This document shows positions 1 to 8,865 of a stretch of 64,000 bases of DNA, piece by piece (position 1 is the first letter of the stretch; each line of letters begins with the position of its first letter). The notes under the pieces were generated by a model, which saw only the letters and a list, made by a program, of their open reading frames with translations, had not been told where the DNA came from and ran no database searches. The position numbers and the translations under genes are program-made. The stretch spans positions 248,001 to 312,000 of the forward strand of contig JBBEBP010000016.1 in assembly GCA_040882255.1 (NCBI GenBank). The letters run 5' to 3'. Source of the DNA: PWQG01 sp040882255 (GTDB lineage: Bacteria > Pseudomonadota > Gammaproteobacteria > Pseudomonadales > Pseudohongiellaceae).

Positions 1-66
1 ACTGTTATACAACTCGAAATTGAGTTCGACCGACTCCTCGAACAGGCGACTGATCTGATCATGCAT
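1..66 (-). CDS. N-terminus of an unidentified protein (cut by window edge)
   Basis: An open frame of 22 codons begins with ATG at 66 on the minus strand and runs off the left edge without a stop. An AAGGAG ribosome site lies at 77-82, ten bases before the ATG, which supports a real start. The visible residues (MHDQISRLFEESVELNFELY) are acidic and probably helical. They are too few to name a family. The MFS gene upstream ends at 101, so the two could be cotranscribed. Confidence 0.55.
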   Translation of the reverse strand, partial: MHDQISRLFEESVELNFELYNS

Positions 67-100
67 GTAATGAATACTCCTTCAACTCGGGTGGCGGCGA

Positions 101-1318
101 TCAAGCACCGCACACACGATCATCACGCGGATAGGAAACGCTGACCAGCAGCAGCGCCACCACCACATACAGGGCACTATACCCGAAAAGCGCGCCGGCA
201 CTGATACCGGCGTCAATGAAATACCCGAATAACACGGGCGAGACCGACGTGGCACCGACCATCAGCGCCATGGTCATCGCCCGTATGGCGCCCAGTCTTC
301 CGGTGCCATAGATTCGCGGCCACAGGGAACCGGTGACCGGAGGACCACCGCCCGCAGCCATGCCCAGCAATACCATCATCACGGGCGCACTCCACCAGCC
401 GGGCATGAACGCGGCCACCAGCAGCGCAGCCAGCATGGGCACCTGTACCAGCGGCAACACGCGGGTGGCGCCGAAACGATCCACCAGCACGCCGCTGATC
501 AGGGAACTGATCCAGTGTACGGCCCCATACAGTGTGAAGCACAGCGCCAGCCAGCTCAGCGTCCAGCCCTTGCTTTCCACCAGAAACGCCTGGTGTATGA
601 AGATGCCGGTCACCATGAACGGCGTGGTCATCAATGCCGGCAGGGCCAGCCAGAAACGGTAGTCGGTCAGTACGGCCCGCCGCCCACCGCCAGCCGCTTC
701 CGTGACACCCTGTTCATCCCGCCGGAGCTCTTCCGCCCTGGCCCGGGCCAACGCCGGCCGGGCACGAACCAGCAGCCACTGGAGCATGGGGAGAAGAAAC
801 ACCGCTGTCATTACGCCAATGAAGGCGAACGTGCCCTGCCAGCCCACCACAGCAATCAGGGCCACCGCGATGGCCGGCAACACGATCTCGCCGGCCGGCA
901 CCCCCGACATGGCGACACTGATGGCACGTCCGCGGCTTTCCCGGAAATAGCGCCCCATGCTGGTCATGCCCGTATGGGGCAACAGGGACTGACCGAAGAG
1001 ACGCAACAGGTACAGTCCCAGAAACAGGGAGACCAGCCCTTCCACCCTGGTCAGCACCAGGCAGGCCAGGCACAGGCCACCACCCAGCAGCATGACGTAG
1101 CGTTGCAGTACAATCCGGTCGACCAGACCACCCGCCCAGACCACCGTCAGCGCGGCCAGAAGGGTAGCAGCCGAGTAGGCGGTACCGTAGGTGGCAGCCG
1201 ACAAGCCGAGCTGCTGCTGGATATCCGCACCGAACCAGGCGATGAAGAATGACTGCCCGAAATTGCCCCAGAACACGGTCAGGAAGCCAAAACCCAGCAG
1301 CGGCCAGTTCCGGCGCAT
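101..1318 (-). CDS. MFS transporter
   Basis: A 405-residue inner-membrane carrier with about 12 hydrophobic segments, the usual size for the major facilitator superfamily. The N-terminus (MRRNWPLLGFGFLTVFWGNFGQ) leads directly into the first membrane span, and a mid-protein cytoplasmic loop rich in Arg and Glu (ARAEELRRDEQ) separates the two six-helix halves. The open frame continues upstream to 1525, but that extension overlaps the yfbR gene and is Arg/Ser-rich shadow sequence, so ATG at 1318 is preferred. It lies 34 bases behind yfbR on the same strand. The substrate cannot be read from sequence; monocarboxylate or drug carriers of this family are equally possible. Confidence 0.85.
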   Translation of the reverse strand: MRRNWPLLGFGFLTVFWGNFGQSFFIAWFGADIQQQLGLSAATYGTAYSAATLLAALTVVWAGGLVDRIVLQRYVMLLGGGLCLACLVLTRVEGLVSLFLGLYLLRLFGQSLLPHTGMTSMGRYFRESRGRAISVAMSGVPAGEIVLPAIAVALIAVVGWQGTFAFIGVMTAVFLLPMLQWLLVRARPALARARAEELRRDEQGVTEAAGGGRRAVLTDYRFWLALPALMTTPFMVTGIFIHQAFLVESKGWTLSWLALCFTLYGAVHWISSLISGVLVDRFGATRVLPLVQVPMLAALLVAAFMPGWWSAPVMMVLLGMAAGGGPPVTGSLWPRIYGTGRLGAIRAMTMALMVGATSVSPVLFGYFIDAGISAGALFGYSALYVVVALLLVSVSYPRDDRVCGA

Positions 1319-1352
1319 GAAAGAGAGGTAGGCAAACACGTACAGCCCCTGA

Positions 1353-1949
1353 CTAACGCAGCAGTTCGTCGAGGGTGAGCTTGTAGCTGGGCGCGAATGT
1401 CCGCATGAAGTAATCGACCTCCGGAAGATCGATCCGTTCCAGCCGGGTCCGCACATCCTCGCGCGCCCGGTCGAACTCACTGTTGCCGGCCTGCACTTCC
1501 GCCTCGCATTTGAGATAGGCCGCAATGGTATCGGCCGCCTTGATCAGCTCATGGTGTTCCGGAGACACTTCCTCCTCCAGCAGACAACTACGGAAATCGG
1601 ACTGCAGCTCTTCCGGCAGAAGGGTCAGCAATTCCTGGTCCGCCTGTTTCTCGATCTGCTTGTAGGCCCGGGTGATCTCCGGCGAATGGTACTTGATCGG
1701 CGACGGTAGATCCCCGGTGATCACCTCATTGCAGTCATGGTACAGCGCCGCTACCACAACCGCGTTCACATCGACGTTGCCATCGAAAAACCGGTTGCGG
1801 GCCAGTGCCAGTACATGCGTGATCGTGGCCACCTCCCAGCTGTGCTCCATGACATTCTCGATGATGACATTGCGCTTCATACCCCAGCGCTGCAACCATC
1901 TCAGCTTGCTGATATATGCAAAAAAATGGCTGGATCTGCTTTCACTCAT
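1353..1949 (-). CDS. yfbR: 5'-deoxynucleotidase YfbR (HD domain)
   Basis: A 198-residue HD-superfamily phosphohydrolase that resembles Escherichia coli YfbR along its whole length. YfbR dephosphorylates deoxyribonucleoside 5'-monophosphates in the cytosol. The expected metal ligands are visible: His36 in EHS, His71-Asp72 in the YHD motif, and Asp139 in KAADTIAAYLKC. The YfbR-specific segments GDLPSPIKY and the C-terminal DYFM..F.PS are also present. The start has little room upstream because a histidine kinase gene diverges 139 bases away. The role is likely nucleotide-pool housekeeping. Confidence 0.93.
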   Translation of the reverse strand: MSESRSSHFFAYISKLRWLQRWGMKRNVIIENVMEHSWEVATITHVLALARNRFFDGNVDVNAVVVAALYHDCNEVITGDLPSPIKYHSPEITRAYKQIEKQADQELLTLLPEELQSDFRSCLLEEEVSPEHHELIKAADTIAAYLKCEAEVQAGNSEFDRAREDVRTRLERIDLPEVDYFMRTFAPSYKLTLDELLR

Positions 1950-2088
1950 CTACCGCGTCCTGTTCTGTCAGAGCGGCCCGGAACGCCGTACTGCCCCACT
2001 CAATGGATGCACAGTCTAACACATCACCTTTCAGGCGCTGGCCACAAGTGGTATAAGTGCGGGCAAACAAAAACGGGAATTGCCTCTT

Positions 2089-4791
2089 ATGACGGGACAT
2101 CAGGGGACGGACCAGAGTGTCCATCCGCAGCGCTGGCAGGTGCTGGTGATCAGCGGGCTGGCGGCGCTGTTCATGTGCGAGGTATTCACTCCCCTCGGCT
2201 TTGCACACGGCACCCTGTACACGCCGCTGGTACTGCTGGCAGCACTGGCACGCAGCCGCCGTTTCGTGCTGGCCTCCGGGCTCTCAGCCATCACTCTCAC
2301 CCTGGTGGGCATCCCTTTGTCCCCGGCGCCGATTTCACCGCAAGACACGGCATGGATCTACATGGGCAACCGCCTGTTTTCGATCCTCAGTGTCACTCTC
2401 ACCACAGGCGTATGCCTGTTTGCACTGCGAGCGCTGCACAGTGGCCAGCATGCCCGCCGCCAATTGCATCGTTCGCTGGATGATCTGCAGCAACAGCAAT
2501 TTCTCCTCAATGTAGCAGGACAGGTGGCGCATATCGGCGGCTGGATAGTCCGCCTGCCGGGAGACGACAGCGATCCGACGTTGACGTGGTCCGACGAGGT
2601 CTACCGCATCCACGGCCTGCCTGTAGGCCAGCCCATATCGATGGAAGAAGCCATCAGCTTCTACAAGCCCGAGTCGCGCAGGGCCCTGGAGAAGGCCTTA
2701 CAGGACTGCCGGGGCCATGGCCACGGCTACGATCTGGAACTGGAGATCTCCAACCGGCAGGGCGAGGAGCTGTGGACTCGCGCCATTGCCCGCGCGGTGC
2801 GTCGCAACGGGCGCACCGTCGAGATCCAGGGGACATTCCAGGACATCACCCACGAGAAGCATCGTGACCTGAGCCTGCAGGAGAGCCGGCTGCGCTTCCA
2901 GCAGCTGGCTGACGCGATACCGATCAGCGTATGGACCGCCGACAACAAGGGAAACCCCGAGCTCATCAACCGCGCGCTGAGTGACTATGTGGGTAATACG
3001 CTCACCGCACAGACACCGGTCAGCCAGTGGCTGCAGAGCGTACACCCGGAGGAGCGGCGGCAGGCACTGCGTCTCTGGGTAAAGGCCATCCGCACTGGGC
3101 AATCCTTCGAGAAGGAGTTGCGCCTGCGCCACCACGACGGCAGCTATCACTGGCACCTTGCGCGCGCCATGCCCGCCAGGGATACAGCCGGAGAGGTGGC
3201 GCACTGGTTCGGACTGGCCATCGATATTGATGAGCGCAGGACCATGGACGAAAAGATCCGCAAGAGCGATGAGCGTTTTCGCTTCCTGTCGCGCGCCACC
3301 ACGGACGCGGTGTGGGACTGGGATCCGAACCGCCGGGAGCTGTGGTGGAACGAGGGCATGTCCCGCCTGTTCGGCTACGAGCCCCACGAGATCGGCACCT
3401 CGTCCGACTTCTGGCTGGAGCATATACATCCGGACGAGCGCGAGCGCATACAACAGAGCATCCTGTCCGTAATCAACGGAAAAGGCGACGAGTGGCATGA
3501 GCAGTACCGGTTCCTGCGCAAGGACGGAACGGCCGCACACGTAGCCGACCACGGTCTTGTCATCCGTGACGACGATAGTCACGTGGTGCGCATGGTGGGC
3601 GGCATGTCGGACATCACGGCCCAACGCACCCTGCAAGAGCAGTTGCAGCAATCCGAGCGGCTCCGGGCGGTCGGTGAACTGACCGGCGGCGTGGCCCACG
3701 ACTTCAACAACCTGCTGACGGTCATCATCGGCAACGCGGAGCTGCTGGATGAAGAGCTGCGTGACCGGCCACAACTGCAGCCGCTGATCGACATCACACG
3801 CCAGGCTGCGGACCGGGGCACAGACCTGACCCGGCGCATGCTCGCCTTTGCCCGCCGCCAGCCGCTGAACCCCCGACCGCTGGATCTCAGACACTTGCTG
3901 GAGCAGACCGAGCCATTGCTGCGCCATGCACTGCGCGCCGACATCGAGCTCGAAATGATTCATGCGGCCGGCGTATGGGATGCCCATGCCGACCCTTCAC
4001 AACTGGAGAACTCCCTGATCAACCTCTGTCTCAACGCGCGCGATGCCATGCCGGACGGCGGCAAACTGACCATCGAGACCGCCAACATGTGGATGGACGA
4101 GGAATACTGCGCGCGCCACGAGGACATCCGTCCCGGACAATATGCGATGATCGCCGTCTCGGATACCGGCGCCGGCATTGATGCAGCCATTCTGGGAAGG
4201 GTGTTTGACCCGTTTTTCACCACCAAGGGCAAGGGACGCGGCACCGGACTCGGACTGAGCATGGTATACGGTTTCATCAAGCAGAGCGGCGGCCACATCA
4301 AGATTTACAGTGAGCGGCAACAGGGCACCACGGTGCGCATGTACCTGCCGCGCTCCACCGCAGCGGCTTCTCCAGAGAAACCGGCGGTACAGGCGACACC
4401 CGGCGGGGGACAGGAAACCATTCTGGTGGTCGAGGATGATGCGCAGGTGCGCCATACCGTGCGCCACCAGCTCGAGGCGTTGGGGTATACCGTACTGGAG
4501 TCGGAGGATGCCAGTGAGGCCCTGGAGCGCTTCGAGCAGCACCGGGAAGCCATCGACGCGCTGTTCACGGACGTGGTACTGCCGGGTGACATGAACGGAA
4601 AGCAACTGGCCGACCGGATCCGGGCGATGTGTCCAGAGCTTCCGATACTCTTCACATCCGGGTACACGAAGAACGCCATCGTCCACCACGGCCGGCTGGA
4701 TGCCGGCGTCATGCTGCTCAGCAAGCCCTACCGGCGCAATGATCTGGCCAGACGCCTGCGGGAGGTTCTCGACGGCTGCAAAGCAGGCTAG
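2089..4791 (+). CDS. Membrane hybrid sensor histidine kinase (3 PAS, HisKA, HATPase, REC)
   Basis: A 900-residue hybrid two-component kinase. Three or four membrane helices occupy about residues 15-115. Three PAS/PAC units follow (about 125-255, 265-390 and 395-515). The phospho-acceptor is His537 in GGVAHDFNNLL, followed by an HATPase with N, G1 (DTGAGI) and G2 (GTGLGLSMVYG) boxes. The C-terminal receiver has the acidic pair VVEDD, phospho-acceptor Asp828 in LFTDVVLPG and Lys in SKPY. The HDFNN H-box type usually works with a built-in receiver and a separate regulator. No HPt or output protein lies nearby, so the target is unknown. ATG at 2089 is preferred to an in-frame TTG at 2080. The input signal is not predictable. 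Confidence 0.92.
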   Translation: MTGHQGTDQSVHPQRWQVLVISGLAALFMCEVFTPLGFAHGTLYTPLVLLAALARSRRFVLASGLSAITLTLVGIPLSPAPISPQDTAWIYMGNRLFSILSVTLTTGVCLFALRALHSGQHARRQLHRSLDDLQQQQFLLNVAGQVAHIGGWIVRLPGDDSDPTLTWSDEVYRIHGLPVGQPISMEEAISFYKPESRRALEKALQDCRGHGHGYDLELEISNRQGEELWTRAIARAVRRNGRTVEIQGTFQDITHEKHRDLSLQESRLRFQQLADAIPISVWTADNKGNPELINRALSDYVGNTLTAQTPVSQWLQSVHPEERRQALRLWVKAIRTGQSFEKELRLRHHDGSYHWHLARAMPARDTAGEVAHWFGLAIDIDERRTMDEKIRKSDERFRFLSRATTDAVWDWDPNRRELWWNEGMSRLFGYEPHEIGTSSDFWLEHIHPDERERIQQSILSVINGKGDEWHEQYRFLRKDGTAAHVADHGLVIRDDDSHVVRMVGGMSDITAQRTLQEQLQQSERLRAVGELTGGVAHDFNNLLTVIIGNAELLDEELRDRPQLQPLIDITRQAADRGTDLTRRMLAFARRQPLNPRPLDLRHLLEQTEPLLRHALRADIELEMIHAAGVWDAHADPSQLENSLINLCLNARDAMPDGGKLTIETANMWMDEEYCARHEDIRPGQYAMIAVSDTGAGIDAAILGRVFDPFFTTKGKGRGTGLGLSMVYGFIKQSGGHIKIYSERQQGTTVRMYLPRSTAAASPEKPAVQATPGGGQETILVVEDDAQVRHTVRHQLEALGYTVLESEDASEALERFEQHREAIDALFTDVVLPGDMNGKQLADRIRAMCPELPILFTSGYTKNAIVHHGRLDAGVMLLSKPYRRNDLARRLREVLDGCKAG

Positions 4792-4826
4792 AATGGCCGT
4801 TTGTATCAACAGCTGCGCGGGAACCG

Positions 4827-5159
4827 ATGACCGGACTGAATGTACAACCTTCCTTTTTACGGCGCCTGGTGACCGGTCACTACGGCCTGGCGCTGACCTA
4901 CTGGACCCTGTTCCTGACCGCCGCCGCGCTGTTTTTCGTGTTCGGCAGCCTGGCCGTCATGGAGGGAGCGTGGACCCGCTACACGATCATGCTGGTGGGT
5001 ACGGTGGTCTGGTCATTCATTCTGTTGACGGGAATCGAGCGGGGCTACCGCGGTGATGACCCGGGCAAGGCACTGGCCCGCATCGCCATGCTGTTCCTGC
5101 TGCTGAACCTCAGCAATGCACTGGCCACCCTGAGCTTCCTGAACAGTGCCTCGCTGTAG
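4827..5159 (+). CDS. Small three-helix membrane protein, function unknown
   Basis: A 110-residue protein with three clear hydrophobic segments (about residues 20-43, 50-69 and 84-105) separated by a short basic/acidic loop (ERGYRGDDPGKALAR). The start is preceded by GGGA. It lies 35 bases after the hybrid kinase stop on the same strand and may be cotranscribed with it. No family is recognised. It faces the XRE repressor gene tail to tail, with only 21 bases between them. Confidence 0.75.
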   Translation: MTGLNVQPSFLRRLVTGHYGLALTYWTLFLTAAALFFVFGSLAVMEGAWTRYTIMLVGTVVWSFILLTGIERGYRGDDPGKALARIAMLFLLLNLSNALATLSFLNSASL

Positions 5160-5180
5160 CCAGCACCGACGCGCGCTGTT

Positions 5181-5489
5181 TCAGACACGCGGCTTGCGCC
5201 GCCGGCGGGTCGCCGGTGCAGACGGCTCATGCACCGCGCCGGCACGGGTCTCGGCCCGGCCCACGCGGTAGTCCGGACGGACCCTCGAGACCGGAAACAA
5301 CTCACCGACATCCACGTGGAAGGCCCGGCATAGCTGCTCCAGGGTATCCAGGGTGACGTTCTGGTCGTGGTTCTCAATCCGCATGATCGTTGACTGCGCC
5401 ACGCCCACACGGCGCGCGAACTCCCGCTGCGGCATGCTGCCTCTTCGCTCTTTGATGAACACCGCCAGGCGGCTGCGCAGATAAACCAT
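5181..5489 (-). CDS. XRE/Cro-type HTH transcriptional regulator
   Basis: A 102-residue protein. An HTH_3 domain fills residues 4-66, with QREFARRVGVAQSTIMRIEN as the recognition helix region and LDTLEQLCRAFHVDVGELFP completing the five-helix fold. The tail is short and very basic (ATRRRRKPRV). The HTH begins before the next methionine, so ATG at 5489 is the likely start. No Shine-Dalgarno sequence precedes it. A TATAAA hexamer ends seven bases before the ATG, which suits a leaderless transcript, although no good -35 is visible. The start codon sits inside a 20-bp palindrome, so autorepression is very likely. It may also control the divergent AbgT gene. Confidence 0.88.
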   Translation of the reverse strand: MVYLRSRLAVFIKERRGSMPQREFARRVGVAQSTIMRIENHDQNVTLDTLEQLCRAFHVDVGELFPVSRVRPDYRVGRAETRAGAVHEPSAPATRRRRKPRV

Positions 5490-5530
5490 ATATGGTTTAT
5501 ACTGCTATCAGAGAACCACATGTGGTTCAT
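5481..5530. promoter_or_regulatory. Twin palindromic operators for the XRE regulator
   Basis: Positions 5481-5500 form a perfect 20-bp palindrome with core AACCATATATGGTT, and 5513-5528 form a perfect 16-bp palindrome with core AACCACATGTGGTT. The shared consensus is AACCAYATRTGGTT. The two centres (5490.5 and 5520.5) are exactly 30 bp apart, close to three helical turns, so two dimers would bind the same DNA face. The first site covers the regulator's start codon. A plus-strand TATACT hexamer at 5498-5503 overlaps its right arm, so one complex could block both divergent promoters. The binding protein is inferred from position. Confidence 0.75.
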
Positions 5531-5573
5531 TCCACCATTTCCCGTCTCGGCAGGAAGCGCGCCGGGTGCCGGC

Positions 5574-5634
5574 GGCAGTGGTGCACTGCCGGGAAGCGGA
5601 TGACACCGCGCCGGCAGTGCACCGCCGGCCTTTT
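5574..5634 (+). promoter_or_regulatory. Mutually exclusive hairpins in the AbgT leader (candidate attenuator)
   Basis: Three stems compete on the plus strand. (1) GGCAGTG 5574-5580 pairs with CACTGCC 5584-5590. (2) GTGCACTGCCGG 5581-5592 pairs perfectly with CCGGCAGTGCAC 5611-5622. (3) GCCGGC 5610-5615 pairs with GCCGGC 5624-5629 and is followed by C and four T, a weak terminator shape. Forming stem 2 prevents both 1 and 3, the classic antiterminator geometry. The T run is short, so translational or Rho-linked control is also possible. It lies 85 bases before the AbgT start. Confidence 0.45.
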
Positions 5635-5719
5635 CCCGCCAGTTTCTTTCCCGCTACCATTTGCCCACGCTGCCACGGTCCTTTATTCTTCAGCGAGTCC
5701 GTTGACGCAGGGAACCGAC

Positions 5720-7294
5720 ATGAACAACAACACTTCCGAAACCGCCGACAATGCCGAGCGCGGCGTACTGGCCTGGATCGAGCGCACCGGCAACCGCCTG
5801 CCCGATCCCGTATTCATCTTTCTCTGGCTGATCCTGGTGGTGGTGGCCGTCAGCGTCGTCGCTCACTTGCTGGGACTGTCGGCGGTGCATCCCACCCAGC
5901 GTGCCGACGATGGCGGACCGCTGCTGATCGAAGCCGCCAGCCTGCTCTCGGCAGACAACATCCAGCGCCTGCTGGTGGAAATGCCCCGTACTTTTGCCTA
6001 TTTCCATCCGCTGGGCATGGTACTGGTCGTGATGCTGGGCGCAGGAGTGGCGGAGCGCTCCGGCCTGTTCGCCACCACCATGCGCAGTGCGGTGAAACGC
6101 GCCCCGGCTACCCTCCTGACCCCGGCCGTGGCGCTGATCGCCATGCTCAGCAACATCGCGGTGGATGCCGGCTATGTGGTGCTGATCCCCCTGGCCGGCG
6201 TCATCTTTGCCGCTGCCGGCCGTCACCCTATCGCCGGCATCGCCGCTGCTTTCGCCGGCGTCTCCGGTGGTTTCTCCGCCAACCTGATCCCGGGCCAGCT
6301 CGATGCACTGCTGTTCGGCATCACACAGGCTGCGGCGGAGACCATCGACACCGGCTGGACCGCCAATATCGCCGGCAACTGGTATTTCATCGCCGCCATG
6401 ACCGTGGTCTACCTGCCGGTCATCTGGTACATCACCGACCGCATCATCGAGCCCAGGCTGAAACCGCTCGGCACGCCACCGTCCAGCGCCACGGCCGGCG
6501 TCATCAAGGATCGCGACGAACCGATCACCGAACTGGAACTGAAAGGCATGCGCCGCGCCGGGTTCGCTGCACTGGTCGTGATACTGGTCTGGGTCGCGCT
6601 GTGCTTCCTGCCCGGCCGGCCGCTGATCGATGAGGGGGCCGAGAATCCCATGTCGCCGTTCTATCAGTCCCTGGTGGCCGGCTTCTTCATACTCTTCCTG
6701 GCCAGCGGCTGGGTCTACGGGGCCGTGACCGGCAGCATCCACTCCCACCGCGATGTGGTACGCATGACGTCCGAGGCCATGGCGGACCTGTCCTATTACC
6801 TGGTGCTGGCCTTTGCCGCCGCTCATTTTGTGGCGATGTTCAACTGGTCCAATCTCGGGCTGATTCTGGCGGTCAACGGAGCCTCCCTCATCGAGGCTGC
6901 GGACATGCCAATGGCGTTGCTACTGTGCGTGATCATCCTGTTCACCGGCATGATCAACCTGCTGGTCGGTTCGGCCAGCGCCAAATGGGCGCTGCTCGCC
7001 CCGGTCGTGGTGCCGATGTTCATGCTGCTGGGCGTCAGCCCGGAAATGAGCACGGCCGCCTACCGCGTGGGTGACGGTGCCACCAACATCATCACTCCGC
7101 TGATGCCCTACTTCCCGCTGATCCTGGCCTTCTGCGCTCGCTGGCAACAGAGCTTCGGGCTGGGCAGCCTGGCCGCGACGATGATTCCCTACTCCATCTG
7201 GATGATGATCACCGGGCTGGCCATGACGGCCATGTGGGTCCTGCTCGGTCTGCCGCTGGGTCCCGGAGCCGGTGTGGGGTATGCGTTACCGTGA
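5720..7294 (+). CDS. AbgT-family transporter (p-aminobenzoyl-glutamate type)
   Basis: A 524-residue inner-membrane carrier of the AbgT/MtrF family, of normal length. Family signatures include the N-terminal RTGNRLPDPVFIFLWL, the hairpin region SNIAVDAGYVVLIPLAG, GVSGGFSANLIPGQLDALL and the C-terminal SASAKWALLAPVVVPMFMLLG followed by GDGATNIITPLMPYFP. Relatives import p-aminobenzoyl-glutamate or export sulfonamides in antiporter fashion; which applies here is unknown. ATG at 5720 follows GCAGGGA. The frame stays open to 5492, but that stretch is intergenic leader. The divergent XRE gene and structured leader suggest substrate-responsive control. No abgA/abgB hydrolase genes are next to it. 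Confidence 0.92.
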   Translation: MNNNTSETADNAERGVLAWIERTGNRLPDPVFIFLWLILVVVAVSVVAHLLGLSAVHPTQRADDGGPLLIEAASLLSADNIQRLLVEMPRTFAYFHPLGMVLVVMLGAGVAERSGLFATTMRSAVKRAPATLLTPAVALIAMLSNIAVDAGYVVLIPLAGVIFAAAGRHPIAGIAAAFAGVSGGFSANLIPGQLDALLFGITQAAAETIDTGWTANIAGNWYFIAAMTVVYLPVIWYITDRIIEPRLKPLGTPPSSATAGVIKDRDEPITELELKGMRRAGFAALVVILVWVALCFLPGRPLIDEGAENPMSPFYQSLVAGFFILFLASGWVYGAVTGSIHSHRDVVRMTSEAMADLSYYLVLAFAAAHFVAMFNWSNLGLILAVNGASLIEAADMPMALLLCVIILFTGMINLLVGSASAKWALLAPVVVPMFMLLGVSPEMSTAAYRVGDGATNIITPLMPYFPLILAFCARWQQSFGLGSLAATMIPYSIWMMITGLAMTAMWVLLGLPLGPGAGVGYALP

Positions 7295-7342
7295 TGACCA
7301 TTTTCCGCATCGGCGTCGAATTCGCCATTACACGGGAAAACT

Positions 7343-8605
7343 ATGGAACCGCCCTATGAACTGGTGATGAGTCTGTTCGCCGCACTGGCTGTCGGACTCC
7401 TGATGGGCACGGAAAGAGGCTGGAGCGACCGTCAGGAGCAAGAGGGCGAGCGCATCGCCGGTATCCGGACGTTCAGCATAATCGGTCTGCTGGGCGGTAT
7501 CATGGTGCTGTTATCCAATGAAACCACCGCCTGGTTGATCGTCGCCGGCTTCGCGAGTGTCAGTGCATTGATCATTGTCGCGCACGTGCTGCAAGTACGG
7601 AAAGACAATGATGTCGGCACCACTACCGCCTTCAGCATGATGCTGTGCTTTGTCCTGGCTGCGTGGGCGGCCCATGGCCAACCCGTTCCGGCAGTCGCGG
7701 TCACCGTCATCGTCATTTCTCTGCTCGGTTACAAACCGGTTCTGCATTCATGGCTGAGGCACATACAGCCGCGCGACTTTTTTGCCGGAATCAGGCTGCT
7801 GATCATCTCTCTGGTACTGCTGCCCTTGTTGCCCGACAAAGGCTATGGTCCCTGGGAAGCCCTGAATCCCTATTGGACGTGGTGGATGGTCGTACTGATC
7901 TCGGGTCTGTCGTTTCTGGGCTATGTCGTCATTCAGCTCGCAGGCAAAAAGAAAGGCGTATTGATGACTGCCCTCTTTGGCGGCCTGGCATCCTCCACTG
8001 CAGTGACCATCAGCCTGGCCCGTTTTGCCAAACAGGACAGGCACAACACGGTATTTGCCATCGGCGTTGTACTGGCCTCCGCCATCATGTTCATCCGGGT
8101 GATCATCGAGGTGGCCGTGGTTTACCCCGGGCTGCTGCCCGCTTTACTACTGCCATTGGGCACAATGTTCGCCGGCCTGGCCTGCGCCTTTACCTGGTTA
8201 TGGTATCGTCAGAACACAATGGAGACCCGGCACCAGAACGATATTGCCATCAAAAACCCATTGCAGCTCAACATGGCGCTACAGTTCGCGCTGGTGCTGA
8301 GCGCCGTGCTGTTTTTATCAGAAGCGATGGAGGAATGGTTCGGGAGCCAGGGCGTATATGCCCTGGCTGTGGTTTCCGGCCTGATCGACGTGGACGCCAT
8401 CACCCTTGCCCTGTCCAGGGCGGCCCGTCAGGATGCGGAGACGGATGTGGCTGCAATGGGGATCATTCTGGCCTGCATCGCCAACACAGTGTTCAAGAGT
8501 CTGCTCTTCGCCTGTATTTCCGGTTTCAGGAAGCATTTCCGATTTCCTGTACTGATACTGACGGCAATGATCCCCGGTATTCTTGTTGCTCTGGCCATGA
8601 CCTGA
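7343..8605 (+). CDS. MgtC/SapB domain plus DUF4010 membrane protein
   Basis: A 420-residue polytopic membrane protein. Residues 8-130 show the MgtC/SapB pattern: GLLMGTERGW, then IAGIRTFSIIGLLGG. The C-terminal half has the DUF4010 pattern: LLPLLPDKGYGPWEALNPYWTWWMVVLISGLSFLGY, then KGVLMTALFGGLASSTAVTISLAR, and near the end GLIDVDAITLALSR. There are about eleven hydrophobic segments. Proteins with this architecture are common in environmental proteobacteria, but their function is not established. It starts 48 bases after abgT and may share its transcript. Confidence 0.88.
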   Translation: MEPPYELVMSLFAALAVGLLMGTERGWSDRQEQEGERIAGIRTFSIIGLLGGIMVLLSNETTAWLIVAGFASVSALIIVAHVLQVRKDNDVGTTTAFSMMLCFVLAAWAAHGQPVPAVAVTVIVISLLGYKPVLHSWLRHIQPRDFFAGIRLLIISLVLLPLLPDKGYGPWEALNPYWTWWMVVLISGLSFLGYVVIQLAGKKKGVLMTALFGGLASSTAVTISLARFAKQDRHNTVFAIGVVLASAIMFIRVIIEVAVVYPGLLPALLLPLGTMFAGLACAFTWLWYRQNTMETRHQNDIAIKNPLQLNMALQFALVLSAVLFLSEAMEEWFGSQGVYALAVVSGLIDVDAITLALSRAARQDAETDVAAMGIILACIANTVFKSLLFACISGFRKHFRFPVLILTAMIPGILVALAMT

Positions 8606-8865
8606 CACAGGTTTACTGCAAGCCCCCGATGGAGCGTTCAAAAATAAATGTATCTATCCACAGGGAAGCGTGTATAGTCAGACCTACGAGATGAATCAGT
8701 CTCAGAGGGGCACACTGATGAAGCCGGTGACGTTCCTCAGCCCTCCCCTCATGCTTTTCCGCCCGATGGTGTTCTACACAGTACATAACCCCCTGTCTGT
8801 CCGAGTAAATCGTGACAGATCGATGAGCCTGTTGCTCGCGCAAGACTTCCCTGAGGCACCACCCG

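Noticed and set aside
2698..3987. Open frame of 429 codons on the minus strand
   Set aside because: Fully inside the sensor kinase gene, whose frame has clear PAS and kinase motifs.
5690..6826. Open frame of 378 codons on the minus strand
   Set aside because: Antisense to the AbgT transporter and composed of low-complexity Gly/Gln/His/Asp. It is a shadow.
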